Shown in pieces: positions 34,086-44,750 of a stretch of DNA of 64,000 nucleotides. The stretch comes from Atopsyche davidsoni. Its lineage: Eukaryota > Arthropoda > Insecta > Trichoptera > Hydrobiosidae. The stretch is taken from assembly GCA_022113835.1 (NCBI GenBank), contig JAILWY010000002.1, forward strand, positions 3,760,501-3,824,500, given 5' to 3'. A program made the position numbers and the translations under genes. The stretch's first letter is position 1; each line of letters opens with the position of its first letter. Under the pieces are notes generated by a model. The model ran no database searches and was not told the DNA's origin. It saw only the letters and a list, made by a program, of their open reading frames with translations.

Positions 34086-34935
34086 CTATTGTCAGATACC
34101 AACTCGGGATGACCCGCCTCGTGAATTCATGAATGGATAAATACAAGTACTATGAAATCCGAGAGACTTTTTTTGCCAAGCAAAAGGAGTAAACTTAGAA
34201 TACGCGAATAAATCTTGAAATCAAAATTTTTCAATTAAGCCTTGAATTTAGGACCTAAGCAGCATCTTGACAGTTTGAGTAAAAATAAGAATTACTATAA
34301 CTCCACGTTAATTTAAAAAAGTTTTATTGAATAACATATTTTATATTAACTACGTTTTTTTAATTGAATTATATTAAAATAATAACATATACAGAACGTC
34401 TAAAAACCGTGGAGTCCCACATTAAAAAAAAATGTGAATGAATAAATTCAAGTACTATGAGATATTTTTAATATTTGGTAAAAACAGTAACTCCGAATAC
34501 GTAAAAGATTGTCAGGAATTTTCGTTTAATTTCATATCTAAGAATTTGAAATTTAAGCTCACGTAAAAACATTTAAATAAATTTAATTTAAAGCTGATTT
34601 ATTTTATTTTTATTTTACCAAATATCAACATGGCGTGTTAATGACTGCGCTATCTATTATATTTGATATTTCAATAATGATACGGATAATTTAAACATTT
34701 ATTATCAGACGCCAACCCCGAGTCGACCTCGTGGGCTTATTAATGTTAAAATACAAGTACTATGAGGTTTTTAATTTTTAGATTAGTAAAATGATTAACA
34801 TCAAAATATAAAAATTATTCTTTGATAATTTATTGTGCGATAAATTAAGATATATTTTACACTTCAGAGTACAAGCACGCGAATTCAAACTGAAATTTAT
34901 TTTCATATCGGATATCCAAGATGGACATTCAAAAT
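34086..34935. repeat. Three degenerate tandem copies, ~300-bp period
   Basis: AAGTACTATGA recurs near 34146, 34451 and 34756, about 305 bases apart. Around copies 1 and 3, TATTRTCAGAYRCCAAC and CCTCGTG blocks match (34087 and 34702). Downstream of each there is a GAATACGCGAAT-like block and an AATTT/CCTAAG-like block in the same order. The whole region is a decayed tandem triplication. Confidence 0.65.
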
Positions 34936-36230
34936 AAATTGTATACTGTTTGAGAAAAACAATTGATAATACAAGGTAAAATAAATATTATGTTTCAGTG
35001 TAAGGAATACACAGCAGAATATTTCTCATCTTGTTTTTTCTTTAATAAAAAAAAATACTCGACTACAATATTGACTACGACTACACACGTGTAAGTTTGA
35101 ATAAAATTATAGATATTTAATCATTACATCACTATTTGTAAAGAAAAAATAAATTACGTATTTAGATTCAATAAACACATTATCAAGTTAATTATATTCA
35201 AACTATGTTAAATACTAAAAATTTATGGAAAAAATAAGTACTTTTGAAAAAATAATTGTAAAGAATAAAAATAAGAGATTTATTTGTAATAATTATCCAA
35301 CTGTAGCAATTTAAAAAAAACCATAAAAACGTTAATCACCATTGTTTTTTAATAACCCGATGACGTCATAATGAAACTTTTAGCAAATAGTTGGCAAAAA
35401 TTATTTTAATGAGATATTAAATATTTTTGTACAAATTGGTAAAATATATTAAAAAAAACAGAAACTAAATGTATTATATTTTTTAAATTGATTTATCTAA
35501 TGGGATATACCAAAAAAATTCCGACACCGCAAAGTAAATATCTATTATGACGTTGAAATACTTAATGGATCAAGTTTTTAATTATATGACGTCATTGTAT
35601 CAGTCTAAATTAAATTATCAAATGAATAAATTTATACTGGTGTAAATAATAATGATAATAAATACATACACTAACATTATTCTTCTTAGACAGTTAAGAG
35701 TATTAAATATAGTCTAGTTTGATACTTTTGCTGTTTTTTTTTATTAATATCAAATATGCTATTTGTTCTACTGCTGGATAATAGTCTACCGTAATTCCGT
35801 CACATCACTCCTCTCATTTCAGAGTGATCAATCACTATAGACATTCCTTCATTTTAATCCGATACACCTGGAATTTGCGATCGTTACTACCCAAAAACCC
35901 ATTTATCATTTTACTGTCGGGTAACTTCAATATTACATCTTTACATACGTGGTTTTGCGCTTGTAGTCTTTAAAGCCCCTAAAAAGTGTTCAAATATATA
36001 GAAGTAACATTCAGACAAAATCTCTAGACTCTATTCGTTTCTTCGAACCGGTTCACGATTTCAACAAAGGGTTTGAGATCGTTCGCATACACAGCTGAGC
36101 TGAATCAATTTCGTTATGATTTTTTTTTATTTATACGTTAAACACGCTCGTATAAAAATTGCGTTAGTACATATTTTTCTCAGCAATTTAACTAACAAAA
36201 GTCGTATTTTTTCATTAAAATCGTGAGTAA
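34936..36230. other. AT-rich spacer with two CRE palindromes
   Basis: TGACGTCA occurs at 35361-35368 and 35587-35594, 226 bases apart, in otherwise AT-rich DNA. No gene seen. Confidence 0.45.
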
Positions 36231-36264
36231 AATAATGCCATAAAAAAACTCTCGGTTTCCCCTC

Positions 36265-36365
36265 GGGCCCTAAACAAGTTTCGCTGTCAACCGGTAGAAT
36301 GATTACCGAGATACTCCCCGTATGCGAGGGTCCAGGATCGAAACCGGACGCGTACCCCAAGAACC
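36265..36365 (-). repeat. tRNA-derived SINE-like relic
   Basis: The minus strand has GGTTTCGATCC (36335-36345), a B-box-like element in CGTCCGGTTTCGATCCTGG. A second decayed B-box-like stretch on the plus strand is near 36694 (AGGTTTGATTTCC). No tRNA fold closes. Confidence 0.4.
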
Positions 36366-38125
36366 ACACATCCATAGGAATAGACCGCACCATCTGACAA
36401 TGGTGTTCCTTTACACCATAGACTCAGACATATCTTTTATCTGATTCATGAAAAAATATAACATAGAAACCCTCTCTATGGTGGTCCGTGAATTACAGAT
36501 ACAAATAACGAGGATATCAGGTTAGTTGAGTATTATAAAGTTTTTTTGCTCAGTGGTGTAAACTGCTAACTCTTGAAAGAGAACTTGTCTGTTTCGTTTG
36601 GGTAAAATACGAAAAAACCCTTTTATTACATATGTAATAAATATTTTTATCATAGGAACTACTCATAAACGGTTGGTTGATTCTTAATCGAAAGGTTTGA
36701 TTTCCGTCCTGGCAGGTGAATCCCAAATTGATACAACTGGGCTCACCTCTGTTTGTTTCATAGTTTATGAATATTATCATATTTTCGTGTACAATTTAGA
36801 AAAAAAACTTTTACAATTTACATTACGGCAGTTGATTAGGTCATAATTTCGTTTTTTATGACATAATTCGGGCCACGAAAACGAGACACGCATCTGCGCC
36901 CGAAACGCGGGCGTTGGAAAGAGAAGAAGAACCGTAACGCCCAGAGTAATGTTCCGCCAGACAATGACGGCAACACAATGGCGTACAAACAGTAAAAAAA
37001 TATATATTTCCTCTCTCTCTCTCTTATCCGATCTCGCAGTCTAAAACGCGATCCCATTCTTTTGAGGCCTTTTATTAGTATCATTTAAAAAGTACTCTTG
37101 CGATCTCTTATTAAAAAAAATAATTAAAAATGTTACTCAAAACATTTTTTTTGCTCTATGGATATTTATAGATTTTTATTTTCGTACAAAAATCCTTACG
37201 CCACGTTGTCGGGTGTCTGATACAGGGCGTTTCGTAAACAGCTTCATCCAAATTTTTTAATTATTAAATTATGGCTTCTGTTTTATTAATAAATGACGAA
37301 CGCAATTATCAATTTTTGTTATTTAAGTGTGGAGTTTTAAAAATTAAACTAGTATAAATATAAGCAAAAATAATTTAAAAAATCATATCAAACATATTCA
37401 TTTAAATGCGGTAGATTGGTTGTCTTAGATATACTGATTATATCTTAGTTAAACAAATCTCAGAATTATCTACGATCTGTCAAGTGAATCCCAAACTCAT
37501 GTGATTTTTTTATTTATTTTATAATTCGGTCTATGTGATTTGAGGTAACCCTGTAAAAAGCGTCACGTTGTTCACCTTAGCACAATTTGTTTCATTTTAT
37601 GTAAGTTACTTTTTGTTTGTATTAAATTCAAATATAGCCTTTGAATTCGGTGTGTTACAAGCAATTTTATAAAGTCTAAAAATAAACTGATTATAATATC
37701 GGCTGTATTGAGAGAAAAAAATATTTATTGCACGGGTATAAAGTTAATATAAACATTAAACTTCGATGAAAACATTTATTTATAATTTTATCAAAGTTTC
37801 CACATTATTATTCAAATATTCAAGAAAGTTTTTATAATTATATTAATACTTCATTTTTTGCTTGTGTATTTAAAACAGCCAAAGGCTATAAAATATATTT
37901 TTATATAACTCGTATAAAAAACTTGAAATTATTCAATTAAATAATGTTTGTTGCTAAACGAACGTACTTTAAATAAAATATCAAATATATATTAATCTAC
38001 GGCTATCTGGTTTCATTTGTACTACTCCATATTTATAAAAAATATAAATAGTTTGATGTGTAAAGGCTTACGATTATAATTTATTAGTTGTTCAATAACT
38101 TATGCTATTTAATAGTTTTGTTGTT
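36366..38125. other. AT-rich spacer
   Basis: A GC-richer patch at 36870-37070 ends in a (CT)n run near 37011-37023. No gene seen. Confidence 0.45.
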
Positions 38126-38254
38126 TTTCTTAGGTGTTGAAGCTTTCGGTTCTCTTAGGTTTCAGTCCCCGTGCCGAAGACCTGAAGACAGTCCCGGCAC
38201 GGAGACCGAAACGTAGGAGGACTATCAACTTTTAGCTGCTCAACACCCAAGAAA
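38126..38254. repeat. Foldback (head-to-head) copy of the dispersed repeat family
   Basis: The outer arms TTTCTTAGGTGTTGA (38126-38140) and TCAACACCCAAGAAA (38240-38254) are inverted with one mismatch. The inner arms TTTCAGTCCCCGTGCCG (38160-38176) and CGGCACGGAGACCGAAA (38195-38211) are inverted with two mismatches. This is the best-preserved member of the family in the window, and the two halves form a hairpin. Confidence 0.75.
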
Positions 38255-39160
38255 CTAAATCACGTAATGTCGTGATATCTTGAGAATTGGTTCCATGTAC
38301 GACGATGATTGGTTCTATAGATTTCGAGGTCATTCGTACTATTTTTTTTAGAACTTGTGATGCAAAAATTATTTAACTGAAATATGATTTATATCTTAAT
38401 CCAAGATATTTTTTTTTGATTCATGCGTTTAAAGTTTATTTTAAAGCCTTAAGTCGTTATGGAAGTATTAAAATAGTCACGATTGCCACATTTACCATTT
38501 TTCTTAGCGTGAAGAACTAGGATCGTGCTGACGTCATTTCCATGTTTCACTTCTTGATGTTTAATCATTGTCTGGTGTGTCTTCACTTGACAGAATATTC
38601 ATCAGCTTCAGCGGAACACGTTTTGACCATGTTTCTATATTAAGAGGCAGGTTGACACATATTTCTACATAATCGGCACCTTTAATTATTATTTTTATTA
38701 TAAATAAGCGTATATCACTGTGTAAAATACACCATTGCAATATGAACATTAGGTAATAAAAGAAACAAAAAATGGAATTAAACTCATTGTATATCATTAT
38801 TATAAACAGCTCTTTAGATAAACAATATTTAAATATAAGGTCATTATTTGACATTTTTTTAAACTTGCATAACATATATATTCGTATTACTAAAAAATAC
38901 TTTTTTGTGAATCGGCTAAGAATAGTTTTTAAATGCCTATTTTATTTTTAAGTATATACATTTACAGTAAAATTTTGCTCAGATAAGTTACCACCACACA
39001 CTGTACGAATCAAGTGGAATAAAATAAATGAACGGATAAACCATTTAAAAATAATTAAATTAAACTCTCTTGAAGCAGTCTTCAAACTCTACTAAAAAGG
39101 AATTTTAAATTAGCCGATATAAATACAACTTTGTTAGCTATTCTATTTACCAGACACAAT
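38255..39160. other. AT-rich spacer with a CRE palindrome
   Basis: TGACGTCA at 38529-38536. A 104-codon minus-strand open frame (38561-38875) is AT-rich and resembles no family. Confidence 0.4.
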
Positions 39161-39164
39161 GCCT

Positions 39165-39545
39165 CTATTGTGTCGCACTGTTGGCATCTCGCTCGCACGC
39201 GTCCGCGGAGTTTGCGGCAGAAAGAGACGCACGCCTGACGAAAGAAAAACCGAAATAAAAATTTAGCGAGGAAGATTTCCATCTTCGCCGCGTTGTTGGG
39301 TTGCCTTTTCGGCCTCCGGGCTGCTTTATCGCATATGCGTTATTTTTTACTATTTTTTGAGGCAATTAGATAAGATATTCGACACCGTGAAAGGCAGAAC
39401 AAATTTTTACGAGCTCGTGGGCATAAAAAATTCTTCCATTAAAGTGTAATGACGTCGGAAGTTTTAGAAATATGAATTTTATGACGTCACAGCTTGTGGA
39501 AATGCCTCTCGCTCGCTCTCGCTCTCTCGTGACAGTCATAAAGCA
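39165..39545. promoter_or_regulatory. Island with two CRE sites and a GAGA-type run
   Basis: A CpG-rich patch (39180-39330) precedes TGACGTCGGAAG (39450-39461, CRE-like plus ETS core), TGACGTCA (39482-39489) and CTCGCTCGCTCTCGCTCTCT (39508-39527), the complement of a GAGA-factor-type run. A plausible enhancer or promoter element. No TSS is identifiable. Confidence 0.4.
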
Positions 39546-40055
39546 ACAAAATAAAGAAACCTTTAATGGCTCTAGGCAGATACACATCTTTTTTTGAGAT
39601 TATAAAATTAGATCTTTGGATGGGTATGACAGAGTGCTCGCTGTGTCTAACGCGTTTTTTAAGAGAATGTTTAATTTTTTGCTTTTTTTAAAATAAACAT
39701 TACGTCAGATCTAAAGGCTACAAAAAGTATTGCATGCATAACCATATTTTAAAGTACAGTATAAAAAGCCTGGTCTATTAGTTCGGCTGTACTCGCGACT
39801 GTCGCAAATTCCGCACCCATGTCAACATTATTCTTCAGAAGCCTCTTTTTCTTTGCACAAACAGCTGCAGTGGACTTTATTTGGTACAACGGAAATCTCA
39901 TGTTTCCGGTGTTATATTTTTGTGAGTTGTAAACCATGTCGACTTCCTTCTTCCAATGCCTGTTTTTCATTGGATTTTTCCCAAAGACAATATGTGTTGC
40001 TTGGTTGTTAAAAAAGCGCGTTGTCTTAGTAATTCATCACTGAGATATTACAAAG
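39546..40055. other. AT-rich spacer
   Basis: No supportable feature. Short open frames only. Confidence 0.45.
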
Positions 40056-40056
40056 C

Positions 40057-40330
40057 TTGATTTATTGGCACCGACTCCTGTCTTCCAGGACATCCGCGTC
40101 CTGGACGAGGGTCCCCAGGTTGGGGTTCTCACGCGACAAAAGCCGGCCCGAGATCGGCCCGAGTATAATCTCAGGTCGCCGAGTGACCCGAGCTTCCTTC
40201 ACACGGCCCCGAATAAATTTCAATCAGCGTCCTTTCATACGTGCGAGCGTCCCCCCGACCCGTTCAATTGAATGGAATTAAATCCCCTGCCTGGATCTGA
40301 TTCATTCGATCCGTTCAATTCATTCCGTGA
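40057..40330. other. GC-rich island
   Basis: GC-rich, open in two frames, with GGGTCCCCAGGTTGGGGTT and several ATTCGATTCATT/GATCCGTTCAATTC direct repeats at its right end that lead into the next array. Probably repeat-derived. Confidence 0.35.
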
Positions 40331-40965
40331 ATTCGATTCATCCTGTCACGGAGAGACACGGTGACCAACCTTTAACCTTCCTCTATTTAACCGAGTCTGC
40401 CCCCCCCCCCTCTCGACGTATTTTTACAAAAAAATAATTATAACACCGAGTTGAATGAGTTTTAGTTTAACACCACTGCTCTTCTCTAATCATATAAAAA
40501 TAAACTACTAGGATAAGGTTTAACCCGTCACGTAAATGCATGGTGACCAATCTTCTACCTCCCTCTTTATAACAAAGTCTGTATCCTCCCCTGCGACGTT
40601 TTCCACAAAATAATAACTTTTATTAGATTTTTGGGTTAAAAACACTATCAGGATTACGTTTATTGCAATTATTTATGTGAATTCGATTCATCCCGCAAAG
40701 GAGAGTCAACAGTCAACCTTTTTTATTTAACGGAGTCACCCCCCGTCCCCGCTAAATTTCTACATAAAAAATAATAATAATTCATGATGTAGACTTTTGT
40801 GCTAAGTGAGTTTTAAATTTTGGTTTAACAACCTCTTCTGAATTTCATTCTCTGATTAAAATTTATCTTGTCTGGATATGACACGGTGACCAACCTTTTA
40901 ACATTTATCTTTATAGACGATTTGGAATGTCATCTGCTCCCTCCAAAAAAATAACAATAAAAAAA
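40330..40965. repeat. Four degenerate tandem copies, ~175-bp period
   Basis: GGTGACCAACC-like blocks recur near 40360, 40542, 40711 and 40885 (spacings about 182, 168 and 176). Each is followed by TATTTAACRGAGTC-like, C-rich and CGACGTWTTT..ACAAAAAATAATAA-like blocks in the same order. Copy 1 includes a run of about 13 C. Confidence 0.75.
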
Positions 40966-41625
40966 ATCTTCTATCCATACCGAATAACACACTATGGGGA
41001 TCGGGTTTGTAAGAATTTATAAATTTTTATTAGTTTCATACTCAAACTATTTTATTTTAAAAATAATTTTAAAAAAAATAATAGAGCGATGTTTGAGATG
41101 CTTTTGTAAACATTTCATTTATGTTTTAATATCACGTCTTCAAGACAAAAACATGCATATAGCATGGACGTCATATGTCGGTAGAAAAACATCGGGCCAT
41201 GTTTCTCGATGAATCACAAAAATAACAAGCCATTATCCGTTTAATACAGACATGTCATGCTATGACGGAAGAAAACTCATTTATTTAAGACTCTATAGCA
41301 TGTTGATGAGCACAGTAAAAAATTAAAATATCCATTTCGTTCGTTGTAGCAATTTGTTATATCCTTGCTTAGTTGAATAATTTTTAATATTAATAAAAAA
41401 TATTTTTTTAATAATATGCACCGTATGGTTGGACTGCGTTGTGTTTGCGTTCAAAGGATATAAAATTTGAATTAATTAAGTCTTTTCAACACACATGCGT
41501 CCGAGTCTTTGTGAATTAGACGAGAGATCCATCTTGCTGCACAATGCTACATTAAATGGATATCTTTGTTTCCTAATGGTTCTATTAATACGATCTATAG
41601 AACCGACGGTCTGGACGTCTAGCGC
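40966..41625. other. AT-rich spacer
   Basis: No supportable feature. Confidence 0.45.
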
Positions 41626-41660
41626 AGGGGTCGCCAACCGCAGGCTCGAGAATCAAAAAA
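41626..41660. mobile_element. Solo terminus resembling a hAT MITE
   Basis: CAGGGGTCGCCAACC has the form of a common hAT-type terminus (CAGGGGTCGGCAACC). No matching right end or 8-bp duplication was found nearby. Confidence 0.4.
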
Positions 41661-41920
41661 ATAATAAATATATTTTTGATTAAATCTATTCAGATTTTAA
41701 AATTTAAACAAGTTTTTATATTCGTTGAGTAATAGTCAAGTATATGTATAAAATGAAATGCCTAATTATATTTTATATTAAACACACAATACTTTGGGAA
41801 TCAATCGTTTAAGATTTGTAATGTTCTTGGTGATATAAAATATATAATTTTTAGTTTGACTGTTTATTTAAAAATAACAGTTAAACAGTTGTCAATTTTC
41901 TACGGTTTTGTTGAAATATT

Positions 41921-42046
41921 GAAGCTGTCCCCACACGTTGTGACACAATCGACAACCGAACGTTTGCCGTCCTTTTTGGGCTAAGAATCAGGTCACTGTT
42001 TGCTTATTACAGTCGGTTGTGTTGCAACGCGTGTAGGCAGCTTTAG
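41921..42046. mobile_element. Reference copy of the AAGCTGCC inverted-repeat family
   Basis: The left end GAAGCTGTCCCCACACGTTG then TGACACAATCGACAACCGAA, and the right end AGTCGGTTGTGTTGCAACGC then GTGTAGGCAGCTTTAG, are imperfect inverted copies of about 36 bp around a 40-50-base centre. About 126 bp, non-coding. Related copies or ends lie at 1949, 17224, 18889, 43483 and perhaps 58288. Confidence 0.75.
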
Positions 42047-43480
42047 TAGCGCTAGCTTCGGCGTGTTTTTATCAGCACTACGTGTAAAGGCAATCAAAAT
42101 AATGACAACGCCCTAACAATGTCACGACAACCTTTCAGTCGCAGTGACGCGGGTACAACGTTATCTTTTATTAAATTATCGTCCATTATAGTCTGCGCTG
42201 TAAATTATAATAAAAACGAAAAAATCTACAGACGCCATTATATCCGCCGCCAGTGCGTATAAATAATATTTTTCCAATTCGTAAATTTTATACGAGCATG
42301 TACGTATAATATATACTTCGTGATCAATGTATAATTTTATTTTTATAATAAGCAAATTCATGCATAAATATAATAAATTAACGCACTAATAATAAAAGAA
42401 AAAAATCATAATATTTGTTTAAAAAAAATTTTTTTTTTATTACCGATGAAAGTTAAAAAAAAAACAACCCAAAAATGAGAACTAAACTTAATACACCACA
42501 GTAAAATTTATTTTTAGTTTTGTATTGTAAATAAAATTTACGCAATGTTGCCTCGAATGGATCACTCTGTATATCAAGAGCATTCTCTTTATCTCTACGC
42601 TTTGATGGGCTAGAATAAAAAAGCAAAATAATGGAGGCAATTTCCGAAGAAGCCGAACATTTAAAATTTTTAAATAATTTTAAAAAAAGAGGAAAGTTTA
42701 AAATTCTCGTTTTAAAACGTCGCGACAAAATTAACCGTCTCTATAAATGTGACATTTAAAAACAATATCTCAAATGTCAGGGAAATTACCGCGCGGGCCA
42801 GTTTTAGATCAAAAAGTCCGCTCGAATCGTGAAAACTTTGACTCGAACGGCTGCCGAAGTTATTGAAATCGACTATGAATATTAAAACGATCAATTGCGT
42901 GTTATTTTCATGAAAAAAACCCATTCCATGTGAACATTTGATGTGTAATTTTGGGTAATTTCAAAGCAATGGGGGTCGTATTATCTCTTTGCTGCGTACA
43001 TTTATACGAGCACCGAATCGATTCAATCGATTTTACAAATTTTATTTTACGTTAAATAGAAACTATACCAACAGAGAATACATATTTCAAGAGCAGATAT
43101 TTGTATACTTATAGAATTAAAAAAAAAATTTCAAAGAATCATCGTTAACATTGATTTACACTTTTTATTAAACTCCTATATGTTATTTTTCTTTTTTTAC
43201 TTGAAACGAATCTTCATTTATATTTGGTATGCAAAAATATCCCATAAATTTTATTGTGTTTGCTCTTACACTGATCAGAGGCTATAAAAAATACTTTTTC
43301 TATTTATTATACTACATTCATATATAAATATTCAAATCTCGTGACTGAAAACAAGCGCAAAGTGAAAACATCATTTTAAATTAAAAAAATAAAAATACGT
43401 CTTTCATTTAGGTTTTTTTTTATATTAAAACACATTTACTTCATTATTTTATCGGTGTTTAACGTAGCAGCAAGAATACT
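42047..43480. other. AT-rich spacer
   Basis: A GC-richer stretch near 42790-42860 (CCGCGCGGGCC). No gene is recognisable. Confidence 0.4.
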
Positions 43481-43482
43481 GT

Positions 43483-43577
43483 CGGTCTACACACGTGACA
43501 ACACAACCGACATCCGACCGAGTAAGTCACCATTAGCGTTATTTTACAATACTGTGTATCGTACCTTGTGTAGACCG
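43483..43577. mobile_element. Diverged inverted-repeat element
   Basis: CGGTCTACACA (43483-43493) is exactly inverted at 43567-43577. After the left end, CGTGACAACACAACCGACAT matches the body of the 41921 family. 95 bp. Confidence 0.65.
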
Positions 43578-44714
43578 CAATGGCATTTATTAACCCACTC
43601 GAAAGTATCTTGTGTACTTTACAAAATAACAAATACGCTACAAATTATTTATCTTAACACCGAAATGATATTATTTTGCTAACATGTACAGTGAAACTTT
43701 ACAACCAAACATAACAATATCGTTGTTAATACTTCGAGGTGTATACTCCGAGACTTTCTCAGAGTTGATGTTTTGTTGCCTTTTATGCAAAGACAACAGA
43801 ACATTAACGTTTCCACGAATCATGCTTCAAGTGAGAAGGGAGCTCCCACACTCGCGGCCCCCGTCTCTTTGACAAAAGTATAAAGGATTTATTCTGAAAA
43901 GTATCAAAGTTTCGGCGCAATTGTTGTTTTTTTTTCAAAAGCACAAAACAGTAAAAAAAAAAGATGGCCGATAACAACTACGCCAGCCACACGTTGAGCC
44001 ATAGAATTGTATTTCGTTTATTTGCTTGTGTTAAATTGTGATTCATTTGCGTGGGAATATATTTTTGTTAATTTAAACATGATTAGATAAATCATCGCAT
44101 TGTGTGATTTCACTCTTATTTTACACTAATTTGCCAATTGCGTCAATCTAAATAAAAACCTAAGCGGTTAATGCCAGTTGTAACGCAGCGTATGTGGAAG
44201 GCTTTGGAATTCATTATGCCCTAACAAATCAGTAGTATCAAATACATATGGGTATATTATAGAAATGATATAATGAAGGTGAGTTTGTATTGTATGTTTT
44301 TGCAGTAAAAGCCCGCAAAGTAGTGAATGTCTATATAGAAAAAAAAGCACCGATAAACAAAAATGAAAACTGTTTTTCTATTTATAATAATAAATTCAGG
44401 AATACCTTGATGTAACCACTTTTAAAAAAAAACTTCTAAGCACTCAACTATCCATTTATTCGTTGTTTCCTTTTTTTGATTCTGTTGATAAGAAATCGTA
44501 GGAACCGGCATAAAGGCCCTCCGCCTCCAGCCCCATACAATCTGCGGCCATTCATTCGGAATAATGCATACATTCGGCTGCCCGTTCGGGAGATAGGAAA
44601 CACATTGTCTGCCGTCTGGGGCTACGTACGACCTCGTTCGACTTACATACAAATTGATTGCCATACATATTCTATTATTGACGCCAAGAATCTTTGAAAG
44701 TGGCCAGCTCTCCA
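43578..44714. other. AT-rich spacer
   Basis: The short open frames on both strands at 44422-44715 have mixed composition but no recognisable content. Confidence 0.4.
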
Positions 44715-44750
44715 TATATAATATATATATATGTGTGTGTGTGTGTGTAT
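44714..44750. repeat. Compound TA/TG microsatellite
   Basis: A run of TA followed by GTGTGTGTGTGTGT. Confidence 0.85.

Noticed and set aside
38182..38214. Hammerhead ribozyme in the dispersed repeat (CTGAAGA ... CGAAAC)
   Set aside because: The two conserved core strings are present and such motifs are known in Penelope-like elements, but the sequence before CTGAAGA does not pair with that after CGAAAC to form helix I, and other copies alter the core. I could not support a fold.
38561..38875. 104-codon minus-strand frame
   Set aside because: AT-rich composition (Ile, Phe, Tyr, Asn-rich) as expected by chance, with no recognisable family.
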